Below are positions 54,816 to 64,000 of a stretch of 64,000 nucleotides of DNA, piece after piece. The notes under the pieces are model-generated. The model was not told where the DNA came from. It saw only the letters and a list, made by a program, of their open reading frames with translations, and did not search any database. Numbering within the stretch: position 1 is the first letter of the stretch; each line of letters begins with the position of its first letter. Source of the stretch: Belliella buryatensis (GTDB taxonomy: Bacteria > Bacteroidota > Bacteroidia > Cytophagales > Cyclobacteriaceae); NCBI RefSeq assembly GCF_900188245.1, contig NZ_FZOK01000002.1, forward strand, positions 248,001 to 312,000, written 5' to 3'. The position numbers were made by a program, and so were the translations under genes.

Positions 54816-55955
54816 TTAGGCAGTTTTTCTTCTCAGAATTCTAGCGAGTTGAAAGGAAAGGTCTGTAAATAGAATCTTGGCACTGGCATTTCTCTCCAGG
54901 TGGTAGTGAGCCCCGTTAATCTGACTGTACATATCGGAGATTTTATCTTCATCCAAAACATGAATTCCTAGCTTTTCAATAAAATCTCTTTCTTCTGCTC
55001 CACTTCGCATGAGCGTATCTAGTTGGGATTTACTCAGCATTACTTCCCTGAGTACATTGAGTCCAGTCAAGAGGAATGACTTTTGTCCTTCTTTATCTTT
55101 TTTTGCAAATTCTTCCGACCTACTGAGTAGAGCACCAATTTTCAAAGAAAAACAGTCTCTGTACCAATCTCGGATTTGTAGGGTGTTTTCATCTTGAACT
55201 TGATCTATCATGCGATAAGCTTCTCGCATATTTCCATCTGCAAGGGGGGCAATCTGTTCCGCAGCTTCCTTAGAGCACATACCTTCATTTACCAATTGGT
55301 TTTTAATCTCCTCGTCAGAAAAAGCACGAACCATAACCTTTTGAGTTCTCGAAAGTATAGTAGTCAGCAATTGCTCTGGTTGGGAGGTTAGTAATAGAAA
55401 AAGGGTTTTTTCAGGTGGTTCTTCCAACACTTTGAGGAGGGAGTTAGCAGCAGAGCTGTTCATGAATTCTGCTCCCCAAATCATCATGATTTTATATCCT
55501 CCTTCAAAGGATTTGAGGGATATAGTCCGCATGATACTTCTTGCTGCATCTTTAGAGATGTTGAGTTGCTTTTTATCTATTTCATTGAAATATATCCAGT
55601 CGGTAATGTTTCCATAAGGTTGATTGATGGCGAAATTTCTAAAAGAAGCGATGTAGTCTACTTTTTTCTTTTTATCATCATCCTCTTTAGTTCCTTCACC
55701 AGGAGCAGGCACTGCAAAATTCATGTCTGGATGCACCAGTTTGGTCATCTTTTGACAGGATGGGCAGGTTCCGCAAGCATCAGACTCTCCTGGACTCTCA
55801 CAATGTAGGTAAGTAGATAGTGCTAGAGCCATTTTTAAATTCGCTGAGCCTTCTGGGCCATGGAACAGCAAAGCATGAGCAAGGTGATTGTTCTTGACTG
55901 CAGTGATAATTTTGGCTTTGACTTCTTCGAGTCCAGGAATTGATGAAAATAGCAT
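54816..55955 (-). CDS. holB: DNA polymerase III subunit delta prime
   Basis: A 379-residue clamp-loader subunit. It begins LFSSIPGLEEVKAKI, then HALLFHGPEGSANLKMA (a degenerate P-loop as usual for delta prime), the zinc cysteines in CGTCPSCQKM, and LLKVLEEPPEKTLFLLLTS (the SRC-like region continues TILSRTQKV). It lies two bases upstream of the retropepsin-like gene and is separated by 9 bases from the GlmU-like gene. Confidence 0.93.
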   Translation of the reverse strand: MLFSSIPGLEEVKAKIITAVKNNHLAHALLFHGPEGSANLKMALALSTYLHCESPGESDACGTCPSCQKMTKLVHPDMNFAVPAPGEGTKEDDDKKKKVDYIASFRNFAINQPYGNITDWIYFNEIDKKQLNISKDAARSIMRTISLKSFEGGYKIMMIWGAEFMNSSAANSLLKVLEEPPEKTLFLLLTSQPEQLLTTILSRTQKVMVRAFSDEEIKNQLVNEGMCSKEAAEQIAPLADGNMREAYRMIDQVQDENTLQIRDWYRDCFSLKIGALLSRSEEFAKKDKEGQKSFLLTGLNVLREVMLSKSQLDTLMRSGAEERDFIEKLGIHVLDEDKISDMYSQINGAHYHLERNASAKILFTDLSFQLARILRRKTA

Positions 55956-55964
55956 AGCTTCAGC

Positions 55965-57164
55965 TTAAACTGTTTTGTCCCAAATACGGTAATGCTTGGT
56001 CAATTCAAAAACTTTTTGGATAATTTCTTTTTCAGTTTCATCATATTCCAAGCCCCTTCTTTTCATTACAGCTATAGCTACTTCTTCAAATTTTTTGACT
56101 TGAAAAGTTGTAAAGCCTGAAGCACCACCCCATGAAAATGAAGGGATAAAATTACGTGGGTAGCCATCTCCAAATATATTAGCGCCTACACCTACCACTG
56201 TACCGGTGTTGAACATGGTATTGATACCAGACTTGGAATGATCCCCCATCATCAATCCACAAAACTGTAAGCCAGTATTGGAGAACCCTCCTTTGATATA
56301 ATCCCAGACTTTTACAGCAGCGTAGTTGTTCTTTAGGTTAGAAGTATTTGTATCTGCTCCTAGATTGCACCACTCTCCTAAGACAGAATTGCCCATAAAG
56401 CCTTCATGACCCTTGTTACTATATCCGAAAATAACAGAATTTGAAACTTCGCCCCCAACTTTGGAATAAGGGCCGATAGTTGTGTCCCCTCGCATTTTAG
56501 CACCCATATTGACCGTAGAGCCCTCACAAAGTGCGAATGGTCCTCTAATCAGGGCACCTTCTTGGATTTCTGTATTTTTACCAATGTAAATGGGGCCGTT
56601 TTCAGCATTGAGTACTGCCGCTTTAATTTTAGCTCCTTCTTCTATGAAAACATTTTCCGGGGCATACACGATGGTGTAAGAGTCTTCGATTCTTTCTGAA
56701 AAACGTCCAGAGGTGATTAATTCAAAGTCTTTTTTGATCTCAGCAGCATTGTATTCAAATATATTCCATGTTTTTTGGATCAAAGTAAATGACTCTGAGT
56801 ACTCCACTACTTCTTTTTCCTTTGCTTGATCGGATGTAAAAGCTTTAGGGTGCTCGGCAAAGCAAGCCAGAAGGATATTTTTTGACCAGAGAGCTTGGTG
56901 TGCACTGAGATTGGAAATGGCCTTCCAAAGTCCTGGGTCAGGACAAAGGGCACCATTGATCATCAGTGCATTGGTGTTTTGATAGGTGAATTTTTGACTT
57001 AAATAGTCTTGAGTAAGGTAGCCTGGTTTGAGTTTGCTGTATTTTTCCCACTTTTGGAATATTTTCAAGATCCCAACTCGGATATCAGCTACAGGCCTAG
57101 TAAAAGTAAATGGTAATAAAGACCCTCTGATAGCAGAGTCATCAAATAAAATCAAATTGTCCAT
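55965..57164 (-). CDS. GlmU-like sugar nucleotidyltransferase / acyltransferase
   Basis: A 399-residue protein. The N-terminal part starts MDNLILFDDSAIRGSLLPF and ADIRVGILKIFQKWEKY; it resembles a degenerate nucleotidyltransferase. The C-terminal part is a left-handed beta helix (hexapeptide repeats from VFIEEGAKI through GCLMMGDH-like region to NTMFNTGTVVGVGANIFG). Such proteins are annotated as GlmU-family in Bacteroidota; the substrate is uncertain. The frame opens at 57389 inside rpmE2, so the ATG at 57164, after the rpmE2 terminator, is chosen. Confidence 0.85.
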   Translation of the reverse strand: MDNLILFDDSAIRGSLLPFTFTRPVADIRVGILKIFQKWEKYSKLKPGYLTQDYLSQKFTYQNTNALMINGALCPDPGLWKAISNLSAHQALWSKNILLACFAEHPKAFTSDQAKEKEVVEYSESFTLIQKTWNIFEYNAAEIKKDFELITSGRFSERIEDSYTIVYAPENVFIEEGAKIKAAVLNAENGPIYIGKNTEIQEGALIRGPFALCEGSTVNMGAKMRGDTTIGPYSKVGGEVSNSVIFGYSNKGHEGFMGNSVLGEWCNLGADTNTSNLKNNYAAVKVWDYIKGGFSNTGLQFCGLMMGDHSKSGINTMFNTGTVVGVGANIFGDGYPRNFIPSFSWGGASGFTTFQVKKFEEVAIAVMKRRGLEYDETEKEIIQKVFELTKHYRIWDKTV

Positions 57165-57177
57165 GTCACAAAAATAA

Positions 57178-57213
57178 AAAAGTCTCTCGGAATATAACTT
57201 CCGAGAGACTTTT
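57178..57213 (-). terminator. Terminator of rpmE2
   Basis: AAAAGTCTCTCGGA pairs with TCCGAGAGACTTTT around a short loop; the minus strand then has a T-run. Confidence 0.9.
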
Positions 57214-57237
57214 AAAATGCGTTCTTTAAGATTTAGC

Positions 57238-57483
57238 TTATTTCTTAGCGTATCTTCTGTTGAATTTCTCAACTCTACCAGCAGTATCCAACAACATTTT
57301 CTTACCAGTGTAAAAAGGGTGCGAGTTGGAGCTAACTTCGATTTTATAAACCGGATATTCTTGTCCGTCTTCCCAAGTGATAGTTTCACTTGTTTCGATG
57401 GTTGACTTTGTCAAGAATTTATATTCGCTTGAGGTGTCATAGAATACAACATCTCTGTAGTTTGGATGAATATCTTTTTTCAT
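57238..57483 (-). CDS. rpmE2: Ribosomal protein L31, type B
   Basis: An 81-residue L31 (bL31). It begins [19 protein letters not shown] and ends [11 protein letters not shown], with [19 protein letters not shown] between. It lacks the CXXC zinc cysteines of type A, so it is the zinc-independent form. A clear promoter and terminator show it is a single-gene unit. Confidence 0.96.
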   Translation of the reverse strand: MKKDIHPNYRDVVFYDTSSEYKFLTKSTIETSETITWEDGQEYPVYKIEVSSNSHPFYTGKKMLLDTAGRVEKFNRRYAKK

Positions 57484-57525
57484 TGTATTGTTATTTATCT
57501 TGAATCCCTTTTTTCAAATGAGGCA

Positions 57526-57556
57526 CAAAGTTATTTCTTTTTATAAACTATTCCAA
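57526..57556 (-). promoter_or_regulatory. Bacteroidota-type promoter of rpmE2
   Basis: On the minus strand TTG (57556-57554) is followed after 20 bases by TAACTTTG (57533-57526), a full match to TTG-N17-23-TAnnTTTG, 43 bases before the ATG. Confidence 0.8.
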
Positions 57557-57698
57557 AATTAGTAAAAAATTATTTAAGGTAATACTTAATCATCTTCATG
57601 ATGAAATAGGTTTCGTTCACTGTCGTTGAATTCAAAGCGTATTTCTGATGGTTTTTAGGGAGTTAAATAAAGTTAGCCTTGAGCTTTTGACGCTATCT

Positions 57699-58562
57699 TT
57701 ATTCCCTAAAATTGAAATTTTGTAAGCCCACGCGAGTTCTATTTCTGGCACTTCTACTTATCAGTGGAGATGTAAAACTCAAGGCCAAGTCAGTTATTGA
57801 GAGTGGAATAAGAAAATTACTTGGAGCGGAGGATTGAAACCTAGGGGTAACTACATAAGTGATGAATACAATGTTTGAAGCGAGACTCAATACATCTATT
57901 GTTTGACTCAATCTCTGTGCATTTCTTGCTTTTTGAAGATTGAGCTGAAGTTCGGGGTATTTATTTTTTAATGCTTCTAATTGTCCTCTTGTCAAAAGAT
58001 TTGGCCCATCATAAATATCGATTTTTTGACCGATTAGATTATTTCTGTAATCAAATCTCAAGTAGGGTCCAGAAATTTCATCTTGACGTATCAGGTAATT
58101 GTGATTATCTACAAGACTATTAACCTTTCTAATTCCATTAATTTTCATTTGGGCCCCAATACTTCCAAGAAGACTTCCACCCACGATAAAGAAAAAAGAA
58201 TTTCGAATTACTTGAGGATTGATGTTGTTGATATTTTTTGAGAGGTAATAAACCCCACCAAGAGCTACTGCGCTACTTGCATAACCAAGACTTGTACCAC
58301 TCAATGTTTGTCGATGTTGTTGCATGAATTCTTTGGCATCACCAGGCATAATTTCCATAAATGCGCGTACCTCTGAAGCTTTTATCTTATTTCCATCAAT
58401 CGTATATTTAGGGTTTCCCCAAAAATTCTCTTGAAATGTGATGATGGGATAGTCGGCATAGTTATTTTCAAAAAAATAGTCACTATTTTGAGCGTGAGCC
58501 GCCGAGATCATCATTGTAAGTACAATGTAAAGGGTTCGTATATATTGCCAAAAATCGATCAT
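57699..58562 (-). CDS. Exported membrane-associated protein of unknown function
   Basis: A 287-residue protein. A signal peptide ends near ISAAHAQ-NS (start MIDFWQYIR at 58562; 58577 also possible). Hydrophobic stretches at GYASSAVALGGVYYL, FFFIVGGSLLGSIGA and VLSLASNIVFITYVV suggest membrane segments. Between them is a mixed region (GPYLRFDYRNNLIGQKIDIY). No family is recognised. It is divergent from the Wzi-like gene. Confidence 0.65.
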   Translation of the reverse strand: MIDFWQYIRTLYIVLTMMISAAHAQNSDYFFENNYADYPIITFQENFWGNPKYTIDGNKIKASEVRAFMEIMPGDAKEFMQQHRQTLSGTSLGYASSAVALGGVYYLSKNINNINPQVIRNSFFFIVGGSLLGSIGAQMKINGIRKVNSLVDNHNYLIRQDEISGPYLRFDYRNNLIGQKIDIYDGPNLLTRGQLEALKNKYPELQLNLQKARNAQRLSQTIDVLSLASNIVFITYVVTPRFQSSAPSNFLIPLSITDLALSFTSPLISRSARNRTRVGLQNFNFRE

Positions 58563-58803
58563 AGGCCCTAGATTCAATTAAACATATTCAATAATAACTA
58601 TTTTTATTTTTTAACGGTATGATTGTATTAAAATTTCTGTTGAATTTTTTCACTGTTTTTAAGTGCTTTTGTTGTCTTTTATTTGAAATGTTTTCCGAAT
58701 TGGGTTTTAATTCGTCCTCAGCTCACAATCACCCTCCTCGTCCAATCCTTTTTGACTCAAAACATCTTTCTTTTTACCGTACTTTTAATAGTTTTATGGC
58801 TGT

Positions 58804-60507
58804 ATGTCGAAAATGAACATCATGAGAAAAACTTTACTCCTATTAATTTTCACTGCCTTGATTTTTCAGCAGGCATTTACTCAAGGAGCTTATCTTCCTT
58901 TTAATAGAGATTATTACCATCTTATCGAACGCTATGAAATCCTGAATGGTGATATGAATCCTATTTTCCATACAGGTTTTAAGCCTTATAGGAGAGACCA
59001 CGTGGCAGAATATCTTGAGCAATATTTGGCAGAGAAAAGTAATTTGATTCAGTCTTCTGCGGATCGCTTCAACTTAGAATATTTGACCAATGATAATTGG
59101 GAGTTTGCTTCCGAAGAGACTATGAATTCTGACAATCCTTTCCTAAAAAAGCTTTACAAGAAGCCATCAGATTTCTTTCATTACAGAGACGAGTTATTTG
59201 ATATTCATGTGAATCCTGTACTTTATTTGTCAGGAGGAATAGAGCAAGGTCAAGATAATTTCAGGTTTAGAAACTCTAGAGGTTTGGAGTTGAGGGGATC
59301 TATAGATAGAAAGATTGGTTTTTATACTTACTTGACGACTACGCAGACGGTCTTTCCTTCATGGATTAGAAATTACACGGAAGCGAATGGGGCAGTTCCA
59401 GGTGAGGGGTTTTGGAAAGATTATGATTCAGAAGGATATGGATATTTTTCTGCGATGGGGCATGTTAGTTTTGATATTGGTAAAAGTATTCAAGCCCAGT
59501 TTGGGCATGATCGTAACTTTGTAGGAGAGGGTTACCGCTCGGTGATTCTTTCTGATTTCTCTAACCCTTATGTTTTTTTTAAACTGAACACGAAGATTTG
59601 GAAGTTCAATTTGACTAATCTATTCTCTCAGATGACTGCTGATGTCATTTATAATGGAAGAAGGCCAACTGATGGACGCTATCCACAGAAATGGTTCTCG
59701 CATCACAGACTAGGGATTAATTTGGGGAGAAAGCTTAATATTGGCGTATTTGAATCTGTTATGGCAAATCAATTTGATTGGAATTACTTGAATCCTGTGA
59801 TTTTTTACCGATGGGTAGAGCATCAATTGGGCACCCCGGACAAAGTAATGTTAGGCTTTGATGGAAAGTGGAATTTCATGCAAGGAATGCAGCTATATGG
59901 TCAGTTTGCATTGGACGAGTTTGTTTTCAATGAATTTTTTGGCATAGATGGGAAAAACTCTAGCCGTAATAAACATGCGATTCAAGTTGGATATAAGTAC
60001 ATCAATGCATTTAAAATCAGTAATCTTGATTTTCAATTAGAATACAATCAGGCAAGGCCGTACACTTATCAAGAGAAGTTTGAATATCAGGCCTTCAATA
60101 ATTACCGAACTCCCTTAGCCCATCCCCTAGGTGCCAACTTCAGGGAGGTGATAGGAATATTGAGATATCAGCCTATTCCGAGATTACAGGTTAATGCTAC
60201 AGGATTTTACCAATTTTTTGGAGCTGACCCAAATGCAGATGTGAACTTTGGAGGAGATTTATTAAAGAACAGGCTAGTGACCAATACAGGTCTGGGTTTA
60301 TTTGGACATACGATTGGTCAAGGTGTAGAGAATAGGGTTGTGATGGGGAATCTGAACTTGAGCTATATGATTAAGCAAAATCTTTTTATCGATCTGAATC
60401 AGAGCTATAGAAGAAGAACAGCTCAGAATTTGGATAGTCCTGAGGTGGATCTTTTTACTCAAGTGTCGCTTCGCATGAACATGGTCAGGCAGGAATTCAA
60501 CTATTGA
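58804..60507 (+). CDS. Wzi-like outer-membrane capsule assembly protein
   Basis: A 567-residue exported protein (signal ends near FTQ-GAY; the start may be MRKTLLLL at 58822). The N-terminal helical part (DYYHLIERYEILN) is followed by a predicted beta barrel with many aromatic-ended strands, including GHDRNFVGEGYRSVILSDFS, a segment like the Wzi signature. Wzi anchors capsule polysaccharide; whether it does so here is inference. It is followed after 59 bases by the MsbA-like exporter. Confidence 0.8.
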   Translation: MSKMNIMRKTLLLLIFTALIFQQAFTQGAYLPFNRDYYHLIERYEILNGDMNPIFHTGFKPYRRDHVAEYLEQYLAEKSNLIQSSADRFNLEYLTNDNWEFASEETMNSDNPFLKKLYKKPSDFFHYRDELFDIHVNPVLYLSGGIEQGQDNFRFRNSRGLELRGSIDRKIGFYTYLTTTQTVFPSWIRNYTEANGAVPGEGFWKDYDSEGYGYFSAMGHVSFDIGKSIQAQFGHDRNFVGEGYRSVILSDFSNPYVFFKLNTKIWKFNLTNLFSQMTADVIYNGRRPTDGRYPQKWFSHHRLGINLGRKLNIGVFESVMANQFDWNYLNPVIFYRWVEHQLGTPDKVMLGFDGKWNFMQGMQLYGQFALDEFVFNEFFGIDGKNSSRNKHAIQVGYKYINAFKISNLDFQLEYNQARPYTYQEKFEYQAFNNYRTPLAHPLGANFREVIGILRYQPIPRLQVNATGFYQFFGADPNADVNFGGDLLKNRLVTNTGLGLFGHTIGQGVENRVVMGNLNLSYMIKQNLFIDLNQSYRRRTAQNLDSPEVDLFTQVSLRMNMVRQEFNY

Positions 60508-60566
60508 TCTGCTTAAATGGGCGTAAAAATAATTAACTTGCGCCTTCAAAATTGACAAGATATTCC

Positions 60567-62399
60567 ATGCATACCTATTTTAGGATTCTCTCTTATGCTA
60601 GACCTTTTAGGAGATTTATCCCGATTTATATCATTTATACACTTTTGGCGATCATATTTGGGTTGCTAAATTTTACGCTGCTTAAGCCTCTTTTCGATGT
60701 GATATTTGAGCAGGCTGGACCTGTTCAGGACTTCTCTTCCTTGGCCAAGCCAGAGTTTGCTTTGACGATAGATTATTTCTTGAGTCTTTTTAATTATTAC
60801 TTCTTACAAGTTGCTGATACTTATGGTAAGTTTGGTACTTTGGTATATGTCTGTATTATCATAGTCATCTCAGTTTTCTTAGCCAACCTTTTTACTTACC
60901 TATCGGGTGTAGTTTTAGCCAAGGTTAGAGCTGAGGTAATCAAGAAAATGCGCATGGATATCTTTGACCACGTAACAGATATGCACATCGGTTATTTCTC
61001 TAACGAGCGCAAGGGGGATCTGATGTCAAAGATGACTAATGATATTCAAGAAGTGGAAAACAGTATTGTCCAGTCACTTAGGGTGGTTTTTAGAGAGCCC
61101 GCTACTATCATTCTATATTTTGCAGTTTTATTTTTTATGTCCGTTAAGCTGACCATTTTCACGATTTTGGTGATACCCATTTCTGGAGCGATCATTGGCG
61201 GGATAACAAAAAGATTGAAGAAAAAAGCAGTAGAAAGCCAAGAGTCTCTAGGTAGAATTGTCAATATTCTGGACGAAACTATCGGAGGGATGCGTGTGAT
61301 CAAGGCATTTGGGGCAAAGGAATATATCAATGCAAAATTTGACCACGAGACAGATTATTATTCCAATGTGAATGTTTCTATGGCTAAGAAAAATGAATTG
61401 GCTTCTCCAATATCTCAGTTTATGGGGGTTTCTGTGGTTGCTGGTATTTTAGTTTATGGTGGAAGTTTAGTACTAACAAATAACTCTGATTTGAGTGCCA
61501 GTGATTTTATTACTTATATCATCATCTTTACTCAAGTATTGAACCCGGCTAAGGAAATCTCCCGCGCAGCGAGTGTAATTCAGCGTGGCTTAGCCTCTGC
61601 TGAGCGGATTTTCAAGGTTGTGGATACCCCAAGCGATATTCAAAATGAAAGCGATCCAATTTCTGTGGAAGAATTTGAAAAAGAGATAACATTTCAAAAT
61701 GTGTCTTTTGGTTATGAAAAAGAGTTGGTATTAAGGGCAATTGATTTTACTTTGAAAAAAGGTAATACTATTGCGCTAGTGGGGCAATCAGGTGGAGGTA
61801 AGTCTACCATAGCAGATTTAGTGCCTAGGTTTTATGATCCTTCTGGTGGAAAAATCTTATTAGATGGAATAGATATCAAGTCCATTGAGCTGGGCAGTTT
61901 GAGAAATTTGATGGGCATTGTTACGCAGGAATCCATTTTGTTTAATGATTCCGTTTATAATAATATAGCTTTTGGAATGAATGGTGTTTCGGAGGAAAAA
62001 GTAATCGAGGCTGCTAAAATTGCAAATGCTCACGAGTTTATCATTCAAATGGAGCAAGGCTATCAGACGTCAATTGGAGAACGAGGTATGAAGTTATCTG
62101 GAGGGCAGCGACAGCGGTTGAGTATTGCTAGAGCTGTTTTGAAAAACCCTCCTATTTTGATATTAGATGAGGCAACCTCAGCTTTGGATTCAGAGTCTGA
62201 ATTGTTAGTACAGGAAGCATTAACTAAGCTTATGGCTAATCGAACGACATTGGTCATCGCACATAGATTGAGTACGATTCAGCATGCAGATCAAATTTTG
62301 GTAATTCAAAAAGGAGAAATCGTGCAACGTGGCACCCATCAAGAATTGATGGATCAGGAAGGTATTTACAAGAAACTTTCCACAATGCAGTCTGTTTAG
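60567..62399 (+). CDS. MsbA-like ABC transporter, fused permease and ATPase
   Basis: A 610-residue half-transporter. An N-terminal six-helix exporter domain (about 1-330) precedes the ATPase: Walker A VGQSGGGKSTIAD, signature LSGGQRQRLSIARA, Walker B ILILDEATSALDSES, and H-loop VIAHRLSTIQ. It resembles MsbA/lipid A flippases, fitting its position after an outer-membrane assembly gene. The frame can begin at TTG 60552; ATG 60567 is preferred. Confidence 0.9.
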   Translation: MHTYFRILSYARPFRRFIPIYIIYTLLAIIFGLLNFTLLKPLFDVIFEQAGPVQDFSSLAKPEFALTIDYFLSLFNYYFLQVADTYGKFGTLVYVCIIIVISVFLANLFTYLSGVVLAKVRAEVIKKMRMDIFDHVTDMHIGYFSNERKGDLMSKMTNDIQEVENSIVQSLRVVFREPATIILYFAVLFFMSVKLTIFTILVIPISGAIIGGITKRLKKKAVESQESLGRIVNILDETIGGMRVIKAFGAKEYINAKFDHETDYYSNVNVSMAKKNELASPISQFMGVSVVAGILVYGGSLVLTNNSDLSASDFITYIIIFTQVLNPAKEISRAASVIQRGLASAERIFKVVDTPSDIQNESDPISVEEFEKEITFQNVSFGYEKELVLRAIDFTLKKGNTIALVGQSGGGKSTIADLVPRFYDPSGGKILLDGIDIKSIELGSLRNLMGIVTQESILFNDSVYNNIAFGMNGVSEEKVIEAAKIANAHEFIIQMEQGYQTSIGERGMKLSGGQRQRLSIARAVLKNPPILILDEATSALDSESELLVQEALTKLMANRTTLVIAHRLSTIQHADQILVIQKGEIVQRGTHQELMDQEGIYKKLSTMQSV

Positions 62400-62432
62400 T
62401 ATATTTAGATGCTTAACCCAAAAAAAGAGATA

Positions 62433-62804
62433 ATGAAAAAATTTAATAGTATCATGCAGTTGCTTGTAGCGCTGTTTTTTGCAGTCAGTTTGATATTCTT
62501 CATGACATTTGAAGGAGTAAAAGGCATATTTGGGGTTACTGAACTTCATTCCGGGACAGTAGTTTCATTTCTTCTAGTAGGTCTTTTGCTTTTTTTGGGT
62601 GCATGGGGAACTTCTGCGATAGTGAACAGAAATTATGAAAGTGACTTAGCGAAGAAGGAATTAGAGAAGAAAGAATTGAAAGCGAAATTGTACGATTTAG
62701 AGCAGGGTGTGAAGTTGAAAAATATGGATCAAAGAATAGAGTCAAAAGAGAGAGACGAAGAAAAAGAAAGCTCAGTGATCAGACCACGGCAGAATTTTAA
62801 GTAA
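62433..62804 (+). CDS. Small membrane protein with coiled coil
   Basis: A protein of about 123 residues (131 from 62409). Two membrane helices occur (about MQLLVALFFAVSLIFFMTF and VVSFLLVGLLLFLGAWG), followed by a highly charged coiled coil (DLAKKELEKKELKAKLYDLE). No family is recognised. It is 33 bases after the ABC exporter and may be its small partner. A terminator follows. Confidence 0.72.
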   Translation: MKKFNSIMQLLVALFFAVSLIFFMTFEGVKGIFGVTELHSGTVVSFLLVGLLLFLGAWGTSAIVNRNYESDLAKKELEKKELKAKLYDLEQGVKLKNMDQRIESKERDEEKESSVIRPRQNFK

Positions 62805-62838
62805 AGCGTTATCATTTCATCTTGAATATGTTTATATT

Positions 62839-62864
62839 AGGAAATCTTTTAGGTTTCCTTTTTT
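62839..62864 (+). terminator. Terminator after the small membrane protein
   Basis: AGGAAA (62839-62844) pairs with TTTCCT (62854-62859) and runs into a T-tract. Confidence 0.75.
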
Positions 62865-62885
62865 ATTGGTTTTGAAAGAAATATC

Positions 62886-64000
62886 ATGGTAGCAAAAACT
62901 TTTGGAAGTGCTGTTTCCGGTGTAGATGCCAAGCTCATTACCATAGAGGTCAATGTAGGTCAAGGTACAAGTTTCTTTATGGTTGGTTTGCCTGATAGTG
63001 CTGTGAAAGAAAGTCAGCAGCGTGTAGAATCCGCCTTAAAATATTTTAGTTATCGCATGCCTAGGCAAAAGGTAGTGGTCAATTTGGCTCCAGCTGATAT
63101 CAGAAAGGAGGGTTCAGCTTATGATTTGCCCATAGCTATGGGGATTCTCAAAGCATCTGAGCAGGTCATGTTTCCTGATTTGGAGCAGTATGTGATCATG
63201 GGTGAGCTATCCCTAGATGGACAGCTGCGGCCAGTTAAGGGCGTTTTGCCCATTGCCATTGAAGCTCGGAAAAGAGGATACAAAGGTTTCATCTTGCCAC
63301 TGGAAAATGCTGCAGAGGCTTCGATTGTCAATAACCTAGATATCATAGGTGTTTCTACTGTAGATGAAGCTATTCGGTTTTTGGAAGGAGAGCTGGCTAT
63401 AGAGCCGATGGTTACTGATACCAGAGATATTTTTTACAATTCACTGGAGCATTATGAGTTTGATTTTGCAGATGTACAAGGTCAGGAGAATATCAAGCGG
63501 GCAATGGAAATAGCTGCTGCTGGTGGACATAATGTTATTATGATAGGTCCGCCAGGGGCAGGAAAAACGATGTTAGCAAAACGATTGCCGTCAATTTTAC
63601 CACCACTTTCTTTACAAGAAGCGCTTGAAACTACTAAGATACACTCAGTTGCGGGCAAACTTGGGAGAAATGCCTCTCTAATAGCACAGAGACCATTTAG
63701 ATCTCCACATCATACGATTTCTGATGTAGCCCTCGTTGGCGGTGGAGGCAATCCTCAACCTGGAGAGATTTCATTGTCTCATAATGGAGTCTTATTTTTG
63801 GATGAGTTGCCTGAGTTTAAAAGGACTGTGCTTGAAGTCATGCGTCAACCTTTGGAGGAGCGGAAAGTGACGATATCCAGAGCAAAAGTTTCTGTTGACT
63901 ACCCAGCTAATTTCATGTTGATCGCTAGTATGAACCCTTGTCCTTGTGGCTATTACAATCATCCAGAGAAGGAATGTGTATGTGGGCCTGGTGTAGTGCA
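62886..64000 (+). CDS. YifB-type Mg chelatase-like AAA ATPase, 5' part
   Basis: The gene runs off the window end, giving the first 371 residues. The N-terminal ChlI-like domain begins [17 protein letters not shown] and includes [37 protein letters not shown] and [15 protein letters not shown]. The AAA core has [18 protein letters not shown], Walker [11 protein letters not shown], Walker [10 protein letters not shown] and the cysteine segment MNPCPCGYY. YifB/ComM proteins act on branch migration in transformation in some bacteria, which would fit comEC in the same window. The start ATG at 62886 follows a terminator. Confidence 0.94.
   Translation, partial: MVAKTFGSAVSGVDAKLITIEVNVGQGTSFFMVGLPDSAVKESQQRVESALKYFSYRMPRQKVVVNLAPADIRKEGSAYDLPIAMGILKASEQVMFPDLEQYVIMGELSLDGQLRPVKGVLPIAIEARKRGYKGFILPLENAAEASIVNNLDIIGVSTVDEAIRFLEGELAIEPMVTDTRDIFYNSLEHYEFDFADVQGQENIKRAMEIAAAGGHNVIMIGPPGAGKTMLAKRLPSILPPLSLQEALETTKIHSVAGKLGRNASLIAQRPFRSPHHTISDVALVGGGGNPQPGEISLSHNGVLFLDELPEFKRTVLEVMRQPLEERKVTISRAKVSVDYPANFMLIASMNPCPCGYYNHPEKECVCGPGVV

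Noticed and set aside
57165-57389. N-terminal extension of the GlmU-like protein
   Set aside because: It overlaps rpmE2 and its terminator; the start at 57164 fits the family.
1-64000. CRISPR array, prophage or insertion sequence
   Set aside because: No regularly spaced repeats, phage structural genes or transposase were found on either strand.

Overview
The window looks like chromosomal DNA of a Bacteroidota bacterium, most likely Cytophagales (Cyclobacteriaceae-like). The signs are moderate-to-low GC, few Shine-Dalgarno sequences, several TTG starts, the Bacteroidota promoter form TTG-N17-23-TAnnTTTG (clear upstream of pafA and rpmE2), many small outer-membrane barrels and lipoproteins, a PafA-type alkaline phosphatase, and dispersed palindromic repeats. 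The genus is an inference from gene content. No IS element, prophage or CRISPR array was seen.

Region 1 (1-6.9 kb) is an accessory, defence-like island that ends at a tRNA-Leu(CAA) whose 3' end faces it. It holds the 3' part of a type I restriction subunit (hsdR) overlapping a SprT/YgjP-like metalloprotease; a stand-alone reverse transcriptase (RT) that resembles the DRT2 (UG2) anti-phage family; two small coupled ORFs; a J-domain/RDD membrane fusion; and a small membrane protein. The ~430 bp before the RT has no convincing conventional gene. It contains nested complementary stems and ends in a terminator-like hairpin plus T-tract just before the RT start. That is the arrangement expected of a DRT2-type non-coding RNA, and it is the most interesting feature of the window.

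Region 2 (7-20.2 kb) is core: a SAM hydroxide adenosyltransferase, PhoH, a GNAT, a barrel, ComEC, then a dense plus-strand run (enoyl-CoA hydratase, recQ, unknown protein, Nudix, thioesterase, TPR lipoprotein, threonylcarbamoyl-AMP synthase) and pgk. Region 3 (20.2-33.3 kb) holds a proline-iminopeptidase-like lipoprotein, decayed gene remnants, two overlapping beta-propeller-type lipoproteins, pruA, three barrels, a YjjG-like HAD phosphatase, an ArsR regulator, a carboxypeptidase-like-domain protein, aminopeptidase P and pafA.

Region 4 (33.3-48.2 kb) carries hmgA, csbD, a second and longer recQ, a UbiA prenyltransferase, a prohibitin-like protein, purN-purH, cysS with an M28 peptidase, and a galactose locus (LacI regulator, galM, galK). 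Region 5 (48.2-57.5 kb) is mostly minus-strand: barrel, response regulator, sodium symporter, then a compact overlapping operon (GlmU-like transferase, holB, retropepsin-like protein, rimK, hemC, cyclophilin lipoprotein, RmlD-like reductase), preceded by rpmE2. Region 6 (57.7-64 kb) holds an unknown membrane protein, a Wzi-like barrel, an MsbA-like ABC exporter, a small membrane protein and the 5' part of a YifB-type ATPase cut by the window edge. Strong hairpin terminators close most units, and dispersed palindromic repeats sit in several intergenic gaps.
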